64,000 nucleotides of DNA from Robiginitomaculum sp. (GCA_021776525.1 JAJFFT010000001.1:1-64000); one strand, 5' to 3'. Positions 44,098-52,555 are shown, counted from the stretch's first letter. The notes: generated by a model from the letters alone, not told the origin. Translations and numbers: made by a program.

Positions 44098-44432
44098 AAT
44101 AAGATCCATTTTTTGTGAAATCAGGCTTGGCGCGTTTGCATGCCGAAACAAAACGGGTGCTAAGCGCAGGCTTTTGGTTGTCTTTTCGTGGGACTGAAAG
44201 CTGAAAGAAAGACGCTCTCTTTTGTTCATCGCCAACATAACTCCAAAAGGTACCAGACCAAGGTTTTTCCTGAATTGTTACGCACTTTTCACAAAGGCCT
44301 TTGTTGTGTTCAAAAAGCCAAGTTTGTTTTCTGCGTCTGCATTAGCTTTGTTGCTTTGCCGTTAAGCCCTGACAGTATTGTTATCGCACCCCAACGCCCC
44401 GGTCCTTGCGTTTTTAACGCATTATAGTATTA
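44098..44432. other. Divergent regulatory spacer without genes
   Basis: This AT-richer spacer separates the start of the SnoaL-like lipoprotein gene from tetR and must carry promoters in both directions. A perfect 14-bp palindrome, ACAAAGGCCTTTGT (44291-44304), lies near its middle. A TATAGT -10-like hexamer (44423-44428) precedes tetR. I see no small gene or RNA. Confidence 0.5.
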
Positions 44433-44450
44433 TGAGTGAATGCTCACTCA
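44433..44450. promoter_or_regulatory. TetR-type operator O1 over the tetR start codon
   Basis: TGAGTGAATGCTCACTCA has perfect 7-bp inverted arms around a 4-bp centre. The tetR start codon (44440) is inside it, so the bound protein would block transcription at the start point or translation start of its own gene. The arm pattern fits palindromes bound by TetR proteins of the FadR/AcrR kind. Confidence 0.75.
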
Positions 44451-45039
44451 TTTACTTGATGCCCCAAATACCAAAGACAAGATTTTACGTGCGACGCTAA
44501 TTTTGGTGGCGCGCGAGGGTTTTTTGGGGGCGACCACGGCGCGCATTGCCGCCGAGGCCGGGGTGGCCGAAGGCTCGATCTATCGGCATTTCAAAAACAA
44601 AAACGATCTGATGATTGGTCTCTATCGACGTATCAAAGCCGAGGTTTATCTGCTCGTAATGCAAGGCTATGACGAGCGTGCACCTATCCATGATCGCTTC
44701 ACGCATATCTGGCGGCACATTTTTACGGCCTATCGTACGGACCCCGATGTCTTGTCATTTGCACAACGTTTTGCAGAAACGCCGTTGATCGAAGAAGAGG
44801 GCGGCCAGGCCCACAAAGACATGGCCAGAGTGCTCAACCAATTGCGCGATGATGGCGTCGCTGATGGGACGTTCAAAGCCATCGCTGCGGACCTGCTGAT
44901 CAGTCTTTTTTATGCGCCCGTGATCGCGCTGTTGCGTGCGGAAAATACCGGCAGACAGTGGCAGGAAGGCGAGATTGAAAGTGCCTGCGAGGCGGCATTT
45001 GATTCCTGGGCTGTGCCCGCCCGGCGTCCCGACCCATAG
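44440..45039 (+). CDS. TetR family transcriptional regulator
   Basis: A 199-residue repressor. The helix-turn-helix is TTARIAAEAGVAEGSIYRHF (about residues 29-48), followed by KNKNDLM. The variable C-terminal ligand domain ends near 190. The ATG at 44440 is the only plausible start; it lies within the operator, and no clear ribosome binding site precedes it. With the -10-like TATAGT 12 nt upstream, the messenger could be leaderless. A second, near-identical operator lies before the aldo/keto reductase gene downstream, so this protein probably represses itself and that enzyme and is released by an unknown ligand. Confidence 0.85.
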   Translation: MLTHLLDAPNTKDKILRATLILVAREGFLGATTARIAAEAGVAEGSIYRHFKNKNDLMIGLYRRIKAEVYLLVMQGYDERAPIHDRFTHIWRHIFTAYRTDPDVLSFAQRFAETPLIEEEGGQAHKDMARVLNQLRDDGVADGTFKAIAADLLISLFYAPVIALLRAENTGRQWQEGEIESACEAAFDSWAVPARRPDP

Positions 45040-45094
45040 GGTTGGCACCAAACAGACTAGGTTACGTATTGCTGCAATCGCGGGCGGCCAGGTC

Positions 45095-45138
45095 AGGCCC
45101 AGATCAGGCCCAGATCAGGCCCAAATCAGGCCCAAATC
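45095..45138. repeat. Tandem 11-bp repeat
   Basis: Four head-to-tail copies of AGGCCCAGATC / AGGCCCAAATC (11 bp each), with partial units on both sides (GGCCAGGTC before, AGGCAAGG after). It lies between tetR and the second operator. An 11-bp period is close to the helical repeat, so all units face the same side of the DNA. Confidence 0.8.
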
Positions 45139-45204
45139 AGGCAAGGATAAATTCACGCAGTGTCTATTTCAGGCGATGCCTATGAAGAGAAAAAAACAAA
45201 CATA

Positions 45205-45222
45205 TGAGTGAGCGCTCACTCG
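45205..45222. promoter_or_regulatory. TetR-type operator O2 upstream of the aldo/keto reductase gene
   Basis: TGAGTGAGCGCTCACTCG matches operator O1 at 15 of 18 positions, and its inner 16 bases are a perfect palindrome. It overlaps the expected -35 position of the promoter whose -10 is TATAAT at 45229-45234, a layout suited to repression. Confidence 0.78.
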
Positions 45223-45228
45223 TTACGC

Positions 45229-45234
45229 TATAAT
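45229..45234 (+). promoter_or_regulatory. Promoter -10 element (TATAAT) of the aldo/keto reductase gene
   Basis: A consensus TATAAT lies 45 nt before the ATG. The -35 position (17-bp spacing, 45206-45211) has no good consensus and is occupied by operator O2. Confidence 0.6.
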
Positions 45235-45278
45235 CACCAGAAAACCTGGAACATATAAATCATCATTGGAGAGACAAA

Positions 45279-46262
45279 ATGCAAAATCGACCATTAGGAA
45301 AAAGCCCGTTAAGTGTTCAGCCGATAGGCCTTGGGTGCATGGGATTTTCAGAATTTTACGGCAATCCCACTGATGAAAAAGATGCCATAGCTACGCTTCA
45401 TGCCGCGGTTGATCTGGGTATTGATCATTTTGATACCGCTGAAATGTACGGCATTGGGGCCAATGAAAAACTGCTTGGCAAGGCCCTTAAAGGGCACATG
45501 AGAGAGGTGACCGTCGCCACCAAGTTCGGCATTGGGCGGGACAAGGAAACCGGCGCGGTCACGGGTCTTGATGGTTCTGAGGCGGCGTTGCGGGCGTCGT
45601 GCGAAGGCTCTCTTATGGCACTGGGTGTTGAGACCATAGACCTTTATTACCAGCACCGTATGGACCCCCAAACCCCCATTGAAGAAACCATGGGCGTGCT
45701 GGTTGATCTGATGAAAGAGGGAAAAATCCGCGCCATTGGCTTGTCAGAATGTTCCGCCGATACTTTGCGCCGGGCCTGCGCCGTGCACCCTGTTGCTGCG
45801 GTGCAGTCTGAGTATTCGGTGTTCAGCCGCGATATTGAAGACGGCATTTTGCCGGCTTGTGTCGAACTTGGTGTTTCGTTGGTGGCCTATTCGCCTTTGG
45901 GGCGTGGCATGCTGACCGGGCAATATAACCGCGAGGAAACAGGTCTGTCGGCGAGCGATTATCGTAATTTAAGCCCCCGCTTCAAGGGTGACAATTATGC
46001 GGCCAATATTGCCCTTGTTGACGTGGTCAAAACCATTGCGGCCGGCCATGATGCCCACCCGGCTCAGGTGGCGCTGGCCTGGGTTTTGGCGCAGGGGTCG
46101 CATATTGTGACCATTCCCGGCACCACAAAGCTGTCCAATCTGAAAAGCAATATAAAGGCTGCGTCGTTGACGCTCAGCAATGATGATTTGGCGCAACTGG
46201 AAGCGTTGTCAGCGCAGGTCAAAGGTGATCGATATGGCGATATGAGCGCAGTGAATCGTTAG
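45279..46262 (+). CDS. Aldo/keto reductase (AKR11/YakC-like)
   Basis: A 327-residue NADPH-dependent reductase. FDTAEMYGIGANEKLLGKAL bears the catalytic Asp/Tyr, VTVATKFGIG the Lys and LYYQHRMDPQTPIEETMGVL the His. GLSECSADTLRRA, VAYSPLGRGMLTGQ and the cofactor-phosphate site IVTIPGTTKLSNLKSNI follow. The order fits AKR11-13 type enzymes acting on small aldehydes or quinones; the substrate is unknown. GGAGAG lies 6 nt before the ATG. It is likely under control of the neighbouring TetR protein. Confidence 0.9.
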   Translation: MQNRPLGKSPLSVQPIGLGCMGFSEFYGNPTDEKDAIATLHAAVDLGIDHFDTAEMYGIGANEKLLGKALKGHMREVTVATKFGIGRDKETGAVTGLDGSEAALRASCEGSLMALGVETIDLYYQHRMDPQTPIEETMGVLVDLMKEGKIRAIGLSECSADTLRRACAVHPVAAVQSEYSVFSRDIEDGILPACVELGVSLVAYSPLGRGMLTGQYNREETGLSASDYRNLSPRFKGDNYAANIALVDVVKTIAAGHDAHPAQVALAWVLAQGSHIVTIPGTTKLSNLKSNIKAASLTLSNDDLAQLEALSAQVKGDRYGDMSAVNR

Positions 46263-46319
46263 CAACGCCTTGAAAGCAGAGTATCGCCAGATCAAAATGC
46301 CATTTGACTCGGAGGTTTG

Positions 46320-47008
46320 ATGGTGAGGGTATTACAGACAAGGCTGGCACTGGTCATGTTGTTGCCGGTGTTTCTATCAGCCTGTTTGTATATCGATATC
46401 GGGACGGTGTTATCGCTGAAACGGTTGGATCCTTACAGTGTTGATCTGGTCAAAAGCCGCGCTGCGGTGCTGATCCCGGCAGATGTTGATTATGCCAAGA
46501 ACGTCATGGTGACCATACGCGTGACCCGCGATGACACGGTTCTGCGTGAAGAAGACTTTGCTTTGCAAGTCGCCAAAGACGGTGAAGACCTGCCGGGTAT
46601 CAATCTTCAAAAACTGCCGCACCGCCCGTTAATCGTAAGATTGGCCAAGGCTGACTATAAGCGGGCCGTCGCCATGCAAAACGCGCTGGGGGCTATGGAT
46701 AAAAACCACCAATGGGTTGAACCGGGTACGGGAACAACGGGGGCCAGTAAATCAGATGAAACCTTACAGCGCGACCTTGTGGACGATGAAACGGCCAGCG
46801 GCGATGTGACAATCAACTGGTCGTTCACCCCAGGCGATGCGGCGCAAGATCGGTATTGCCGCCGCCATAAAAAATTGCCCTGACGGCATGGGTAAAAATC
46901 AATGACGCCGCAGACTATCGCCGGGTGGTACACGGATTGCCGCTAAAACGCATATACGGCAAAAAAGCCATGGCTGCCTTGTGTGCCGCCGATGCCGCAA
47001 AGTCTTAA
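46320..47008 (+). pseudogene. Hypothetical lipoprotein gene, apparently frameshifted near its 3' end
   Basis: The open frame from ATG 46320 (GGAGG 4 nt upstream) runs to 46883 and encodes a lipoprotein (lipobox LSAC) ending in an unlikely tail, DRYCRRHKKLP. Shifting by +1 near 46840-46845 continues as KIGIAAAIKNCPDGMG. A second +1 shift in the AAAAA run at 46894-46898 continues as KINDAADYRRVVHGLPLKR to a TAA at 47006-47008. That stop lies 4 bases into the convergent fthC gene end, a spacing usual in this window. Removing two bases would give a smooth protein of about 228 residues. Decay or assembly error at homopolymers could both explain it. The family is not recognised. Confidence 0.6.
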
Positions 47009-47598
47009 GGGGTTTTGCCGGTAATGTTGATGGCCCCGGTTTCGGTCAGCACCCAGTCCAGGCTTTGATCACCGCTGTCGGTTGGGACTTTGGCGATTTG
47101 TTGTGCGGCATAACCAATGCCCACTGCGCAGACATGCGGGTCGGCCGCACGAAGGGCCTTCAAGGTGCGGTCATAAAAACCACCGCCATAGCCTAGCCGC
47201 CGACCTTTTTTATCAAACGCCAGCAAAGGGACCAGAACAATTTCGGGTGTCATGGGCTTGGCCGTCGGCAGAGGCTCTTCAACATCGAACTTGCCGATAT
47301 TCAGCTCATCGCCTGGGCTCCAGGCGCGAAACTCAAGGGGATCGCCATCATCGGCCATCACCGGCAGACACAATTGTGCACCTCTGGACTTCAACTTTTC
47401 CATCAGCGCCGTAGGGTCGATCTCGCTTTGAATAGGCGCATAGCCAGATATTGCGAGGCCGGGCCGCGTTAACAGCTCGGCCGGAAACCGTGCCGAAAGC
47501 TGGGTGCCTGAGCGCGGGTAGAGTGATTGCAGGGTGACCCGCTTGCGTTTCATTCTGGCGCGCAGGTCAGATTTTTCGCTTGAATTAAAAAAAGACAT
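47005..47598 (-). CDS. fthC: 5-formyltetrahydrofolate cyclo-ligase
   Basis: A 197-residue enzyme that converts 5-formyl-THF to 5,10-methenyl-THF with ATP. The C-terminal signature LLAFDKKGRRLGYGGGFYDR and the central LPVMADDGDPLEFRAW block are canonical. ATG 47598 is used; the longer frame upstream runs through the 6S RNA gene. The position directly downstream of 6S RNA is the well-known ssrS-ygfA arrangement, and the enzyme may be expressed from the 6S RNA precursor. Confidence 0.93.
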   Translation of the reverse strand: MSFFNSSEKSDLRARMKRKRVTLQSLYPRSGTQLSARFPAELLTRPGLAISGYAPIQSEIDPTALMEKLKSRGAQLCLPVMADDGDPLEFRAWSPGDELNIGKFDVEEPLPTAKPMTPEIVLVPLLAFDKKGRRLGYGGGFYDRTLKALRAADPHVCAVGIGYAAQQIAKVPTDSGDQSLDWVLTETGAINITGKTP

Positions 47599-47602
47599 AA
47601 TT

Positions 47603-47763
47603 GGCGGCTCCACATACGCCGTTGGGGCGATAATGCCCTGATGACCCAATAGTTCAGGTGGGTGCAGCTTAAAAGAGACCACGATCTCAATCAGAGGACG
47701 CTCCCTCAGGAGACGATACGGTCGCCGGGTATTGAGCCCCTGACGCGCGCCGCAGACACCGCC
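47603..47763 (-). ncRNA. ssrS: 6S RNA
   Basis: About 161 nt on the minus strand between zapA and fthC, the conserved 6S RNA position. Reading the minus strand, GGCGGTGTCTGCGGCGCG pairs with GGAGCCGCC at the 3' end to close the terminal stem. The internal segments GGGGCTCAATACCCGGCGACC, TCTCCTGAGGGAG and CACCCACCTGAACTATTGGGTCAT match alphaproteobacterial 6S RNAs. It binds the housekeeping RNA polymerase as a promoter mimic in stationary phase. The ends are approximate. Confidence 0.88.
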
Positions 47764-47872
47764 TTGAAAGAACCTAGGCGGTCTGCACAAGAATTTGGAG
47801 GGGCAAAGCAAAAGAATCGCAGTAAAAACGCAATTCTTTTCTTCAACGAGCGTAAATAGGGCGTTTTAGGCG

Positions 47873-48238
47873 CTACAGAGCGCCCGGTTCAAGATTTTGA
47901 ACCAATTTTTCGATGCGGTTTGCCGCATTGTTCAGCGCCTCGGTGGCGCTTTGGGTGATGTCTGTGCCTTTACGGGTTGCATCACTGCTGTTGGCGTCCA
48001 TTTCGGCGATTTGTGCTTCGAGGGTTTTACAGGTGCCAGTCGCTTCGCGTAATTTGTCGGCCAGCACCAGAGCGGCCATCAAAAACAGCCGTAAATCACC
48101 GATCTGCCCAACCTGTTCGGCCAGTTCACTGACGGTCTGGTCAAACTGACGGCCCAGCTCAGCTACGGCATTTTCTTCGCCGTCTTCGCATCCCACCGCA
48201 AAGGCACGGCCGTTCACATTGATGGAAACCTTGCCCAT
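47873..48238 (-). CDS. zapA: Cell division protein ZapA
   Basis: A 121-residue FtsZ-ring associated protein. The N-terminal domain begins VSINVNGRAFAVGCEDGEE and holds LGRQFDQTVSELAEQVGQIGD. The middle, LRLFLMAALVLADKLREA, leads into a C-terminal coiled coil. ZapA bundles FtsZ filaments at mid-cell. It lies 15 nt after the DUF4164 gene, so both are likely co-transcribed, with 6S RNA following. Confidence 0.92.
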   Translation of the reverse strand: MGKVSINVNGRAFAVGCEDGEENAVAELGRQFDQTVSELAEQVGQIGDLRLFLMAALVLADKLREATGTCKTLEAQIAEMDANSSDATRKGTDITQSATEALNNAANRIEKLVQNLEPGAL

Positions 48239-48253
48239 TATCGCATCTCCCCT

Positions 48254-48550
48254 TTACACATCGCCAAGGGCACTGCGGACTTCGGAGATCGCTAGGTCTA
48301 GGGCGGCACCAGCCTCTTTGGCGGCAATTTCCAGGGCGTCGGCACGGGCCTGCGCGGCATCCAGCTCGGCGGCCAGTCGCGCCCGGTCTTCATCCACATC
48401 ACCGGCGTCGCGAGCGTTTTTCATTTGGGTCAACAAAGCCGCAGTGCGGGTGTCCAGAAGGTCCAGTGCAGCACCAAGTCTGGTGCTGGCGTCCTGCAGG
48501 TCCGCATCTTTGGCACTGTCTTGCGAATCGTCTTCTTTTTTGGCCATCAT
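48254..48550 (-). CDS. DUF4164 coiled-coil protein (ZapB-like)
   Basis: A 98-residue, almost wholly helical protein. It has an acidic N-terminus (KKEDDSQDSAKD) and an Ala/Leu-rich coiled coil through to LDLAISEVRSALGDV. DUF4164 genes precede zapA in many alphaproteobacteria, and a role with ZapA at the division site is inferred from this order. Two ATG codons (48550 and 48547) are adjacent. Divergent from gap, with a shared promoter region of about 180 bp. Confidence 0.75.
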   Translation of the reverse strand: MMAKKEDDSQDSAKDADLQDASTRLGAALDLLDTRTAALLTQMKNARDAGDVDEDRARLAAELDAAQARADALEIAAKEAGAALDLAISEVRSALGDV

Positions 48551-48728
48551 TTGTCCATTGTGAACCGCAAACGCCGCCCTGCAAAGCCCCAAGTGTCACA
48601 ATGCGGCCCCGGCACCGCAATCTGCTGGACGCGCCGCACACGGCGGGGTATAGCCCAATAAAGGTTTTTTTACTTAAAGAACCCCTTTTGCAAGCGCAAA
48701 TCAGCGCTCAATTTCAAGGAGATTTCCA

Positions 48729-49736
48729 ATGGCAGTACGGGTGGCGATCAACGGGTTTGGTCGTATTGGCAGACTGGTTTTACGTTCGATTATCGAGCAT
48801 GGCCGCAATGATATTGAAGTCGTTGCGATCAACGATCTGGGGCCTGTGGAAACCAATGCGCATTTGCTTAAATATGATTCCGTGCATGGGCGTCTGGATG
48901 CCAAGGTGACGACAACCAATGATGCGATGATCGTCAATGGCAAAACCATTCATGTCACCGCCGAACGCGACCCGGCCAAATTGCCGTGGAAAGAGCTGGG
49001 TGTGGATATCGCCCTCGAATGTACCGGGTTTTTCCTCTCCAAGGACCTGGCCGGAAAACATCTGCAAGCCGGGGCCAAACGGGTCCTGTTGAGCGCGCCG
49101 GGCAAGGATGCTGACAAAACCATCGTCTATGGCGTCAATCATGATGTGCTAAGCGCAGACGACCTGATTGTCTCAAATGCTTCATGTACCACCAATTGCC
49201 TTTCGCCTGTGGCCAAGACCCTGAATGACGCGGTCGGCATAGTGCGTGGTTATATGACCACCATTCATGCCTATACCGGTGACCAGCCGACGCTGGACCG
49301 TTTGCATAAGGATCTGTATCGGGCCCGCGCCGCAGCGCAATCGATGATCCCAACCTCGACCGGTGCCGCCAAGGCCGTGGGTCTGGTTTTGCCAGAACTG
49401 GCGGGCAAGCTGGATGGCTGTTCCATCCGCGTCCCAACGCCCAATGTATCCTGTGTGGACCTGACTTTCGATGCCGGCCGCAAAACCAATGTGCAGGAAA
49501 TCAACGCCGCCATTATTGCTGCTGCCGATGGGCCGCTAAAAGGTGTTCTTGGTTATTCGGACGAGCCTCTGGTCTCGATCGATTACAATCACAATGCCAA
49601 TTCTTCGACCTTTGCTTTGCCGCAAACTCAGGTGGTTGATGATACGCTGGTGCGTATTTTGACCTGGTATGACAATGAATGGGGCTTTGCCACACGCATG
49701 TCCGATACAGCGATTGCCTTGGCAGCCTTTATCTAG
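48729..49736 (+). CDS. gap: Glyceraldehyde-3-phosphate dehydrogenase, type I
   Basis: A 335-residue GAPDH. The NAD motif is [16 protein letters not shown], the catalytic Cys is in [15 protein letters not shown] (about 150-164), and the phosphate-binding [12 protein letters not shown] and substrate loop [15 protein letters not shown] follow. It ends [15 protein letters not shown]. It oxidises glyceraldehyde 3-phosphate in glycolysis or the reverse in gluconeogenesis. First gene of gap-pgk-fba, with AAGGAGA just upstream. Confidence 0.96.
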   Translation: MAVRVAINGFGRIGRLVLRSIIEHGRNDIEVVAINDLGPVETNAHLLKYDSVHGRLDAKVTTTNDAMIVNGKTIHVTAERDPAKLPWKELGVDIALECTGFFLSKDLAGKHLQAGAKRVLLSAPGKDADKTIVYGVNHDVLSADDLIVSNASCTTNCLSPVAKTLNDAVGIVRGYMTTIHAYTGDQPTLDRLHKDLYRARAAAQSMIPTSTGAAKAVGLVLPELAGKLDGCSIRVPTPNVSCVDLTFDAGRKTNVQEINAAIIAAADGPLKGVLGYSDEPLVSIDYNHNANSSTFALPQTQVVDDTLVRILTWYDNEWGFATRMSDTAIALAAFI

Positions 49737-49747
49737 GGAGTAAAGCG

Positions 49748-50938
49748 ATGGCGTTTCGCAGAGCAGATGATGCCAATGTGAAGGGCCGTCGCGTTCTGGT
49801 CCGGGTGGACTTTAACGTGCCGATGAAAGACGGTGTGGTGACCGACGACACCCGCTTGCGTGCCGCTTTGCCGACCATCAACGATCTGCGCAGTCGCGGT
49901 GCGAAAGTCATTTTGCTGTCACACTTTGGTCGCCCCAAGGGACAACGTGTTGCCGCTATGAGCTTGGCCCCGGTGGCCCCGGTTCTGGGGGCGCTGTTGC
50001 ATGCCGACGTGGGTTTTGCCGCTGATTGTGTCGGCGAAGCTGCTAAGTCTGCGGTTGAGGCCATGTCTACGGGCGATGTCTTGTTGCTTGAAAACACCCG
50101 CTTCCATGAAGGCGAACAGAAAAACGATCCGGCATTGGCCCGCGCCATGGCCGATCTGGGCGATCTTTTTGTCATGGATGCGTTTTCGTCGGCGCATCGT
50201 GCTCATGCCTCGACCGTTGGCATTGCAGATTATATTCCGGCCTTTGCGGGCAAGGCCATGCAGCGCGAGCTGGATCATCTTGAGAAGGCGTTGGGCAACC
50301 CGCGTCACCCGGTTCTGGCCGTGGTCGGCGGTGCCAAGGTGTCCAGCAAAATCGACCTTTTGCAAAATCTGGTGACCAAGGTCGATATGTTGTGCGTTGG
50401 CGGTGGCATGGCCAATACGTTTTTGCATGCGCTGGGTAAGCCCGTGGGGGCCTCTCTTTGCGAAAAAGATTTTGCCGATACGGCCCGTGCCATTATGGCG
50501 GCGGCCAAGAAGGCCGGATGCGAAATTTTACTGCCCGTTGATGTGGTGGTGGCACAGGAATTTGCCGCCAATACGCCCAGCCAAACTGTTGCGCTGGACG
50601 GTGTCGGCAAAGCGGATATGATTTTGGATGCCGGTCCGAAAACCGTTGCCGCACTAAACGCCGCCATGGATCGGGCCAAAACCGTAATCTGGAATGGCCC
50701 GCTGGGCGCGTTTGAAATCTCGCCCTTTGATGCGGCAACCAATGCGGCGGCGCGCCATTGCGCGCAATTGACGCGGGCCGGTATGCTGGTCTCGGTGGCT
50801 GGCGGCGGGGATACTGTATCGGCACTCAATCAGGCCGGGGCATCAGAAGGCTTTACGTTTATTTCGACTGCCGGGGGGGCATTTCTGGAGTGGATGGAGG
50901 GCAAGGCCTTGCCGGGTGTTGAGGCGCTAAAAATTTAA
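49748..50938 (+). CDS. pgk: Phosphoglycerate kinase
   Basis: A 396-residue enzyme. It starts at ATG 49748, 11 nt after gap, with GGAG upstream. N-domain signature is [14 protein letters not shown], then [10 protein letters not shown] and [15 protein letters not shown]. The C-domain carries [18 protein letters not shown] and [14 protein letters not shown] with the nucleotide site. It makes ATP from 1,3-bisphosphoglycerate. Co-transcribed with gap and fba. Confidence 0.96.
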   Translation: MAFRRADDANVKGRRVLVRVDFNVPMKDGVVTDDTRLRAALPTINDLRSRGAKVILLSHFGRPKGQRVAAMSLAPVAPVLGALLHADVGFAADCVGEAAKSAVEAMSTGDVLLLENTRFHEGEQKNDPALARAMADLGDLFVMDAFSSAHRAHASTVGIADYIPAFAGKAMQRELDHLEKALGNPRHPVLAVVGGAKVSSKIDLLQNLVTKVDMLCVGGGMANTFLHALGKPVGASLCEKDFADTARAIMAAAKKAGCEILLPVDVVVAQEFAANTPSQTVALDGVGKADMILDAGPKTVAALNAAMDRAKTVIWNGPLGAFEISPFDAATNAAARHCAQLTRAGMLVSVAGGGDTVSALNQAGASEGFTFISTAGGAFLEWMEGKALPGVEALKI

Positions 50939-50955
50939 GGATTAAGGGGACAATG

Positions 50956-51972
50956 ATGAATAGAGAAGAGCTTTGCAAAACCGCCAATGCCATGGTGCAC
51001 AAAGGCAAGGGCATTCTGGCCGCCGATGAAAGTACCGGCACCATAAAAAAACGCTTCGAGAGTATTGGCGCACCATCCACGCCTGATACGCGCCGTGATT
51101 GGCGCGAAATGCTGTTTCGCGCCGAACCGGCCATGCAGGATTATATCTCTGGCGTCATTCTTTATGACGAGACATTGCGGCAAAGCGCCGTTGACGGCAC
51201 GCCGCTGGTCGAGCTGATCCGCCATGCCGGGGCGATACCTGGCATTAAGGTGGACATGGGGGCGCAGGACATGGCCGGTTTTGCCGGCGAAAAAGTCACA
51301 GCTGGTCTTGATGGGCTGCGCCACCGGATGAAAGAATATTACGACCTGGGGGCGCGGTTTGCCAAATGGCGTGCGGTGATCGAAATTGATGCCAATTGCC
51401 CATCCGCCGCCTGTGTTACCGCTAATTGTCATGCTCTGGCGCGTTATGCGGCGATTTGCCAGGAAGCCAATATCGTCCCGATCGTCGAACCCGAAGTGCT
51501 GATGGATGGGGACCATGACCTGGCCCGTTGTGCCGAAGTGACCGAATGGACTTTGAAGCATCTGTATATGGAATTATTCATGCACGGGGTGATGCTGGAA
51601 GGCACCGTGTTAAAACCCAATATGGTGATATCAGGCAAGAAATGCTCTGTCCGTGCCGGTGTAAATGAAGTGGCCGAAGCCACACTGAAGGTTCTAAAAT
51701 CTGCTGTTCCGGCTGCCGTGCCGGGCATTGCTTTTCTGTCTGGCGGGCAATCGGATATCGAGGCGACAGCGCATTTGAACGCCATGAATGCGGGCGGTGC
51801 TCTGCCCTGGAATCTCACCTTTTCCTATGGGCGCGCATTACAGGCCGCACCTTTGGCGGCATGGGGCGGCAAAGCGCAAAACCATGATGCCACACAGGCG
51901 GCCTTTAACCACCGCGCCCGCATGAATGGTTTGGCAACCAAGGGCGAATGGAATGAAGCTCTGGAGGGGTAG
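50956..51972 (+). CDS. Fructose-bisphosphate aldolase, class I
   Basis: A 338-residue class I (Schiff-base) aldolase. KGKGILAADESTGTIKKRF at the N-terminus, YDETLRQ, then the Schiff-base Lys in EGTVLKPNMV (about 228) and the phosphate-binding LSGGQSDIEAT. This is the metal-independent eukaryote-like type, not the class II enzyme. Two adjacent ATG codons (50953, 50956) follow AAGGGGA; the second is better spaced. It completes the gap-pgk-fba unit, 14-17 nt after pgk. The C-terminus ends NEALEG without the animal Tyr. Confidence 0.93.
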   Translation: MNREELCKTANAMVHKGKGILAADESTGTIKKRFESIGAPSTPDTRRDWREMLFRAEPAMQDYISGVILYDETLRQSAVDGTPLVELIRHAGAIPGIKVDMGAQDMAGFAGEKVTAGLDGLRHRMKEYYDLGARFAKWRAVIEIDANCPSAACVTANCHALARYAAICQEANIVPIVEPEVLMDGDHDLARCAEVTEWTLKHLYMELFMHGVMLEGTVLKPNMVISGKKCSVRAGVNEVAEATLKVLKSAVPAAVPGIAFLSGGQSDIEATAHLNAMNAGGALPWNLTFSYGRALQAAPLAAWGGKAQNHDATQAAFNHRARMNGLATKGEWNEALEG

Positions 51973-52056
51973 CACCTTCCAGCTCTACATTTTGCTTTTA
52001 GGCTTCCTGTGTCTGTTTGGTGTTACGCCACCCTTCGAGATTAGCGTGTCGTTGTT

Positions 52057-52151
52057 CCATCCTTCGACAGGCTCAGGATGAGAGGCGGTACATTAAACGT
52101 TGTCCTCATGCTGAGGTGCGAGGACTTCTTGGGCCGAGCCTCGAAGTATGG
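52057..52151. repeat. Palindromic repeat family C, spacer copy after fba
   Basis: CCATCCTTCGACAGGCTCAGGATGAG begins the element and CCTCATGCTGAGGTGCGAGG with GGGCCGAGCCTCGAAGTATGG ends it. It is a more diverged family C inverted repeat. A further fragment, CCCTTCGAGA, lies at 52031. Confidence 0.7.
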
Positions 52152-52235
52152 GGTGCCTCAACCTGACCAGCATAATACCCCTACCAGAGCAGTGTGGGAT
52201 AAGGTTATGAAATCCACCCCCCAATAACACACCGC

Positions 52236-52316
52236 GTGTCATCCCGGCCAATGAGCCGGGATCCATAAAGCCTTTGGATATTCACAATAGATCCCGGATC
52301 AAGTCCGGGATGACAC
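52236..52316. repeat. Palindromic repeat family B, copy 3
   Basis: GTGTCATCCCGG and GAGCCGGGATCC on the left, GATCCCGGATC and GTCCGGGATGACAC on the right: an 81-bp element with perfect 12-base inverted ends. The remaining 2317-2555-type part of the spacer (52317-52555) is described under the TTACCCC entry in the findings and has no gene. Confidence 0.85.
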
Positions 52317-52379
52317 GAGTAGAGTGCGATGTCCCGATTGAAGGCTGTCCCGTGGATAGGCGTGCAAGGGACACACCAA

Positions 52380-52500
52380 GGGTCAAAAATGTCCCTTCTT
52401 ACCCCTCATGATTGACCCGTTTTACCGCTGAATTACCCCTTATTTACCCCTCTTTTGACCCTAATACAGGGCTTTTCACCCCTTTTGGCCCAGGGGAAAA
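52380..52500. repeat. Pyrimidine-rich stretch with repeated ACCCCT motifs
   Basis: Irregularly spaced TTACCCCTC, TTACCCCTT, TTACCCCTC and TCACCCCTT, plus TTGACCC variants, occur within about 110 bp between fba and guaD. The spacing is uneven, so this is neither a tandem array nor a CRISPR. Meaning unknown. Confidence 0.5.
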
Positions 52501-52555
52501 ACGGGGATAAGTGCGGGTTATAAACAGTGCGCCGGGCAGGGGTATGATGATCAAT

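Noticed and set aside
45095..45138. Tandem 11-bp units considered as a CRISPR or iteron array
   Set aside because: The units are directly joined without spacers, too few and too short; there are no cas genes or replication genes nearby.
48593..48728. Search for a transketolase gene upstream of gap, as often seen in the class
   Set aside because: Only 136-180 bp separate gap from the divergent DUF4164 gene and no coding remnant is visible.
52380..52500. Repeated TTACCCCT considered as CRISPR repeats
   Set aside because: Motifs are about 8-9 nt, unevenly spaced and without unique spacers.
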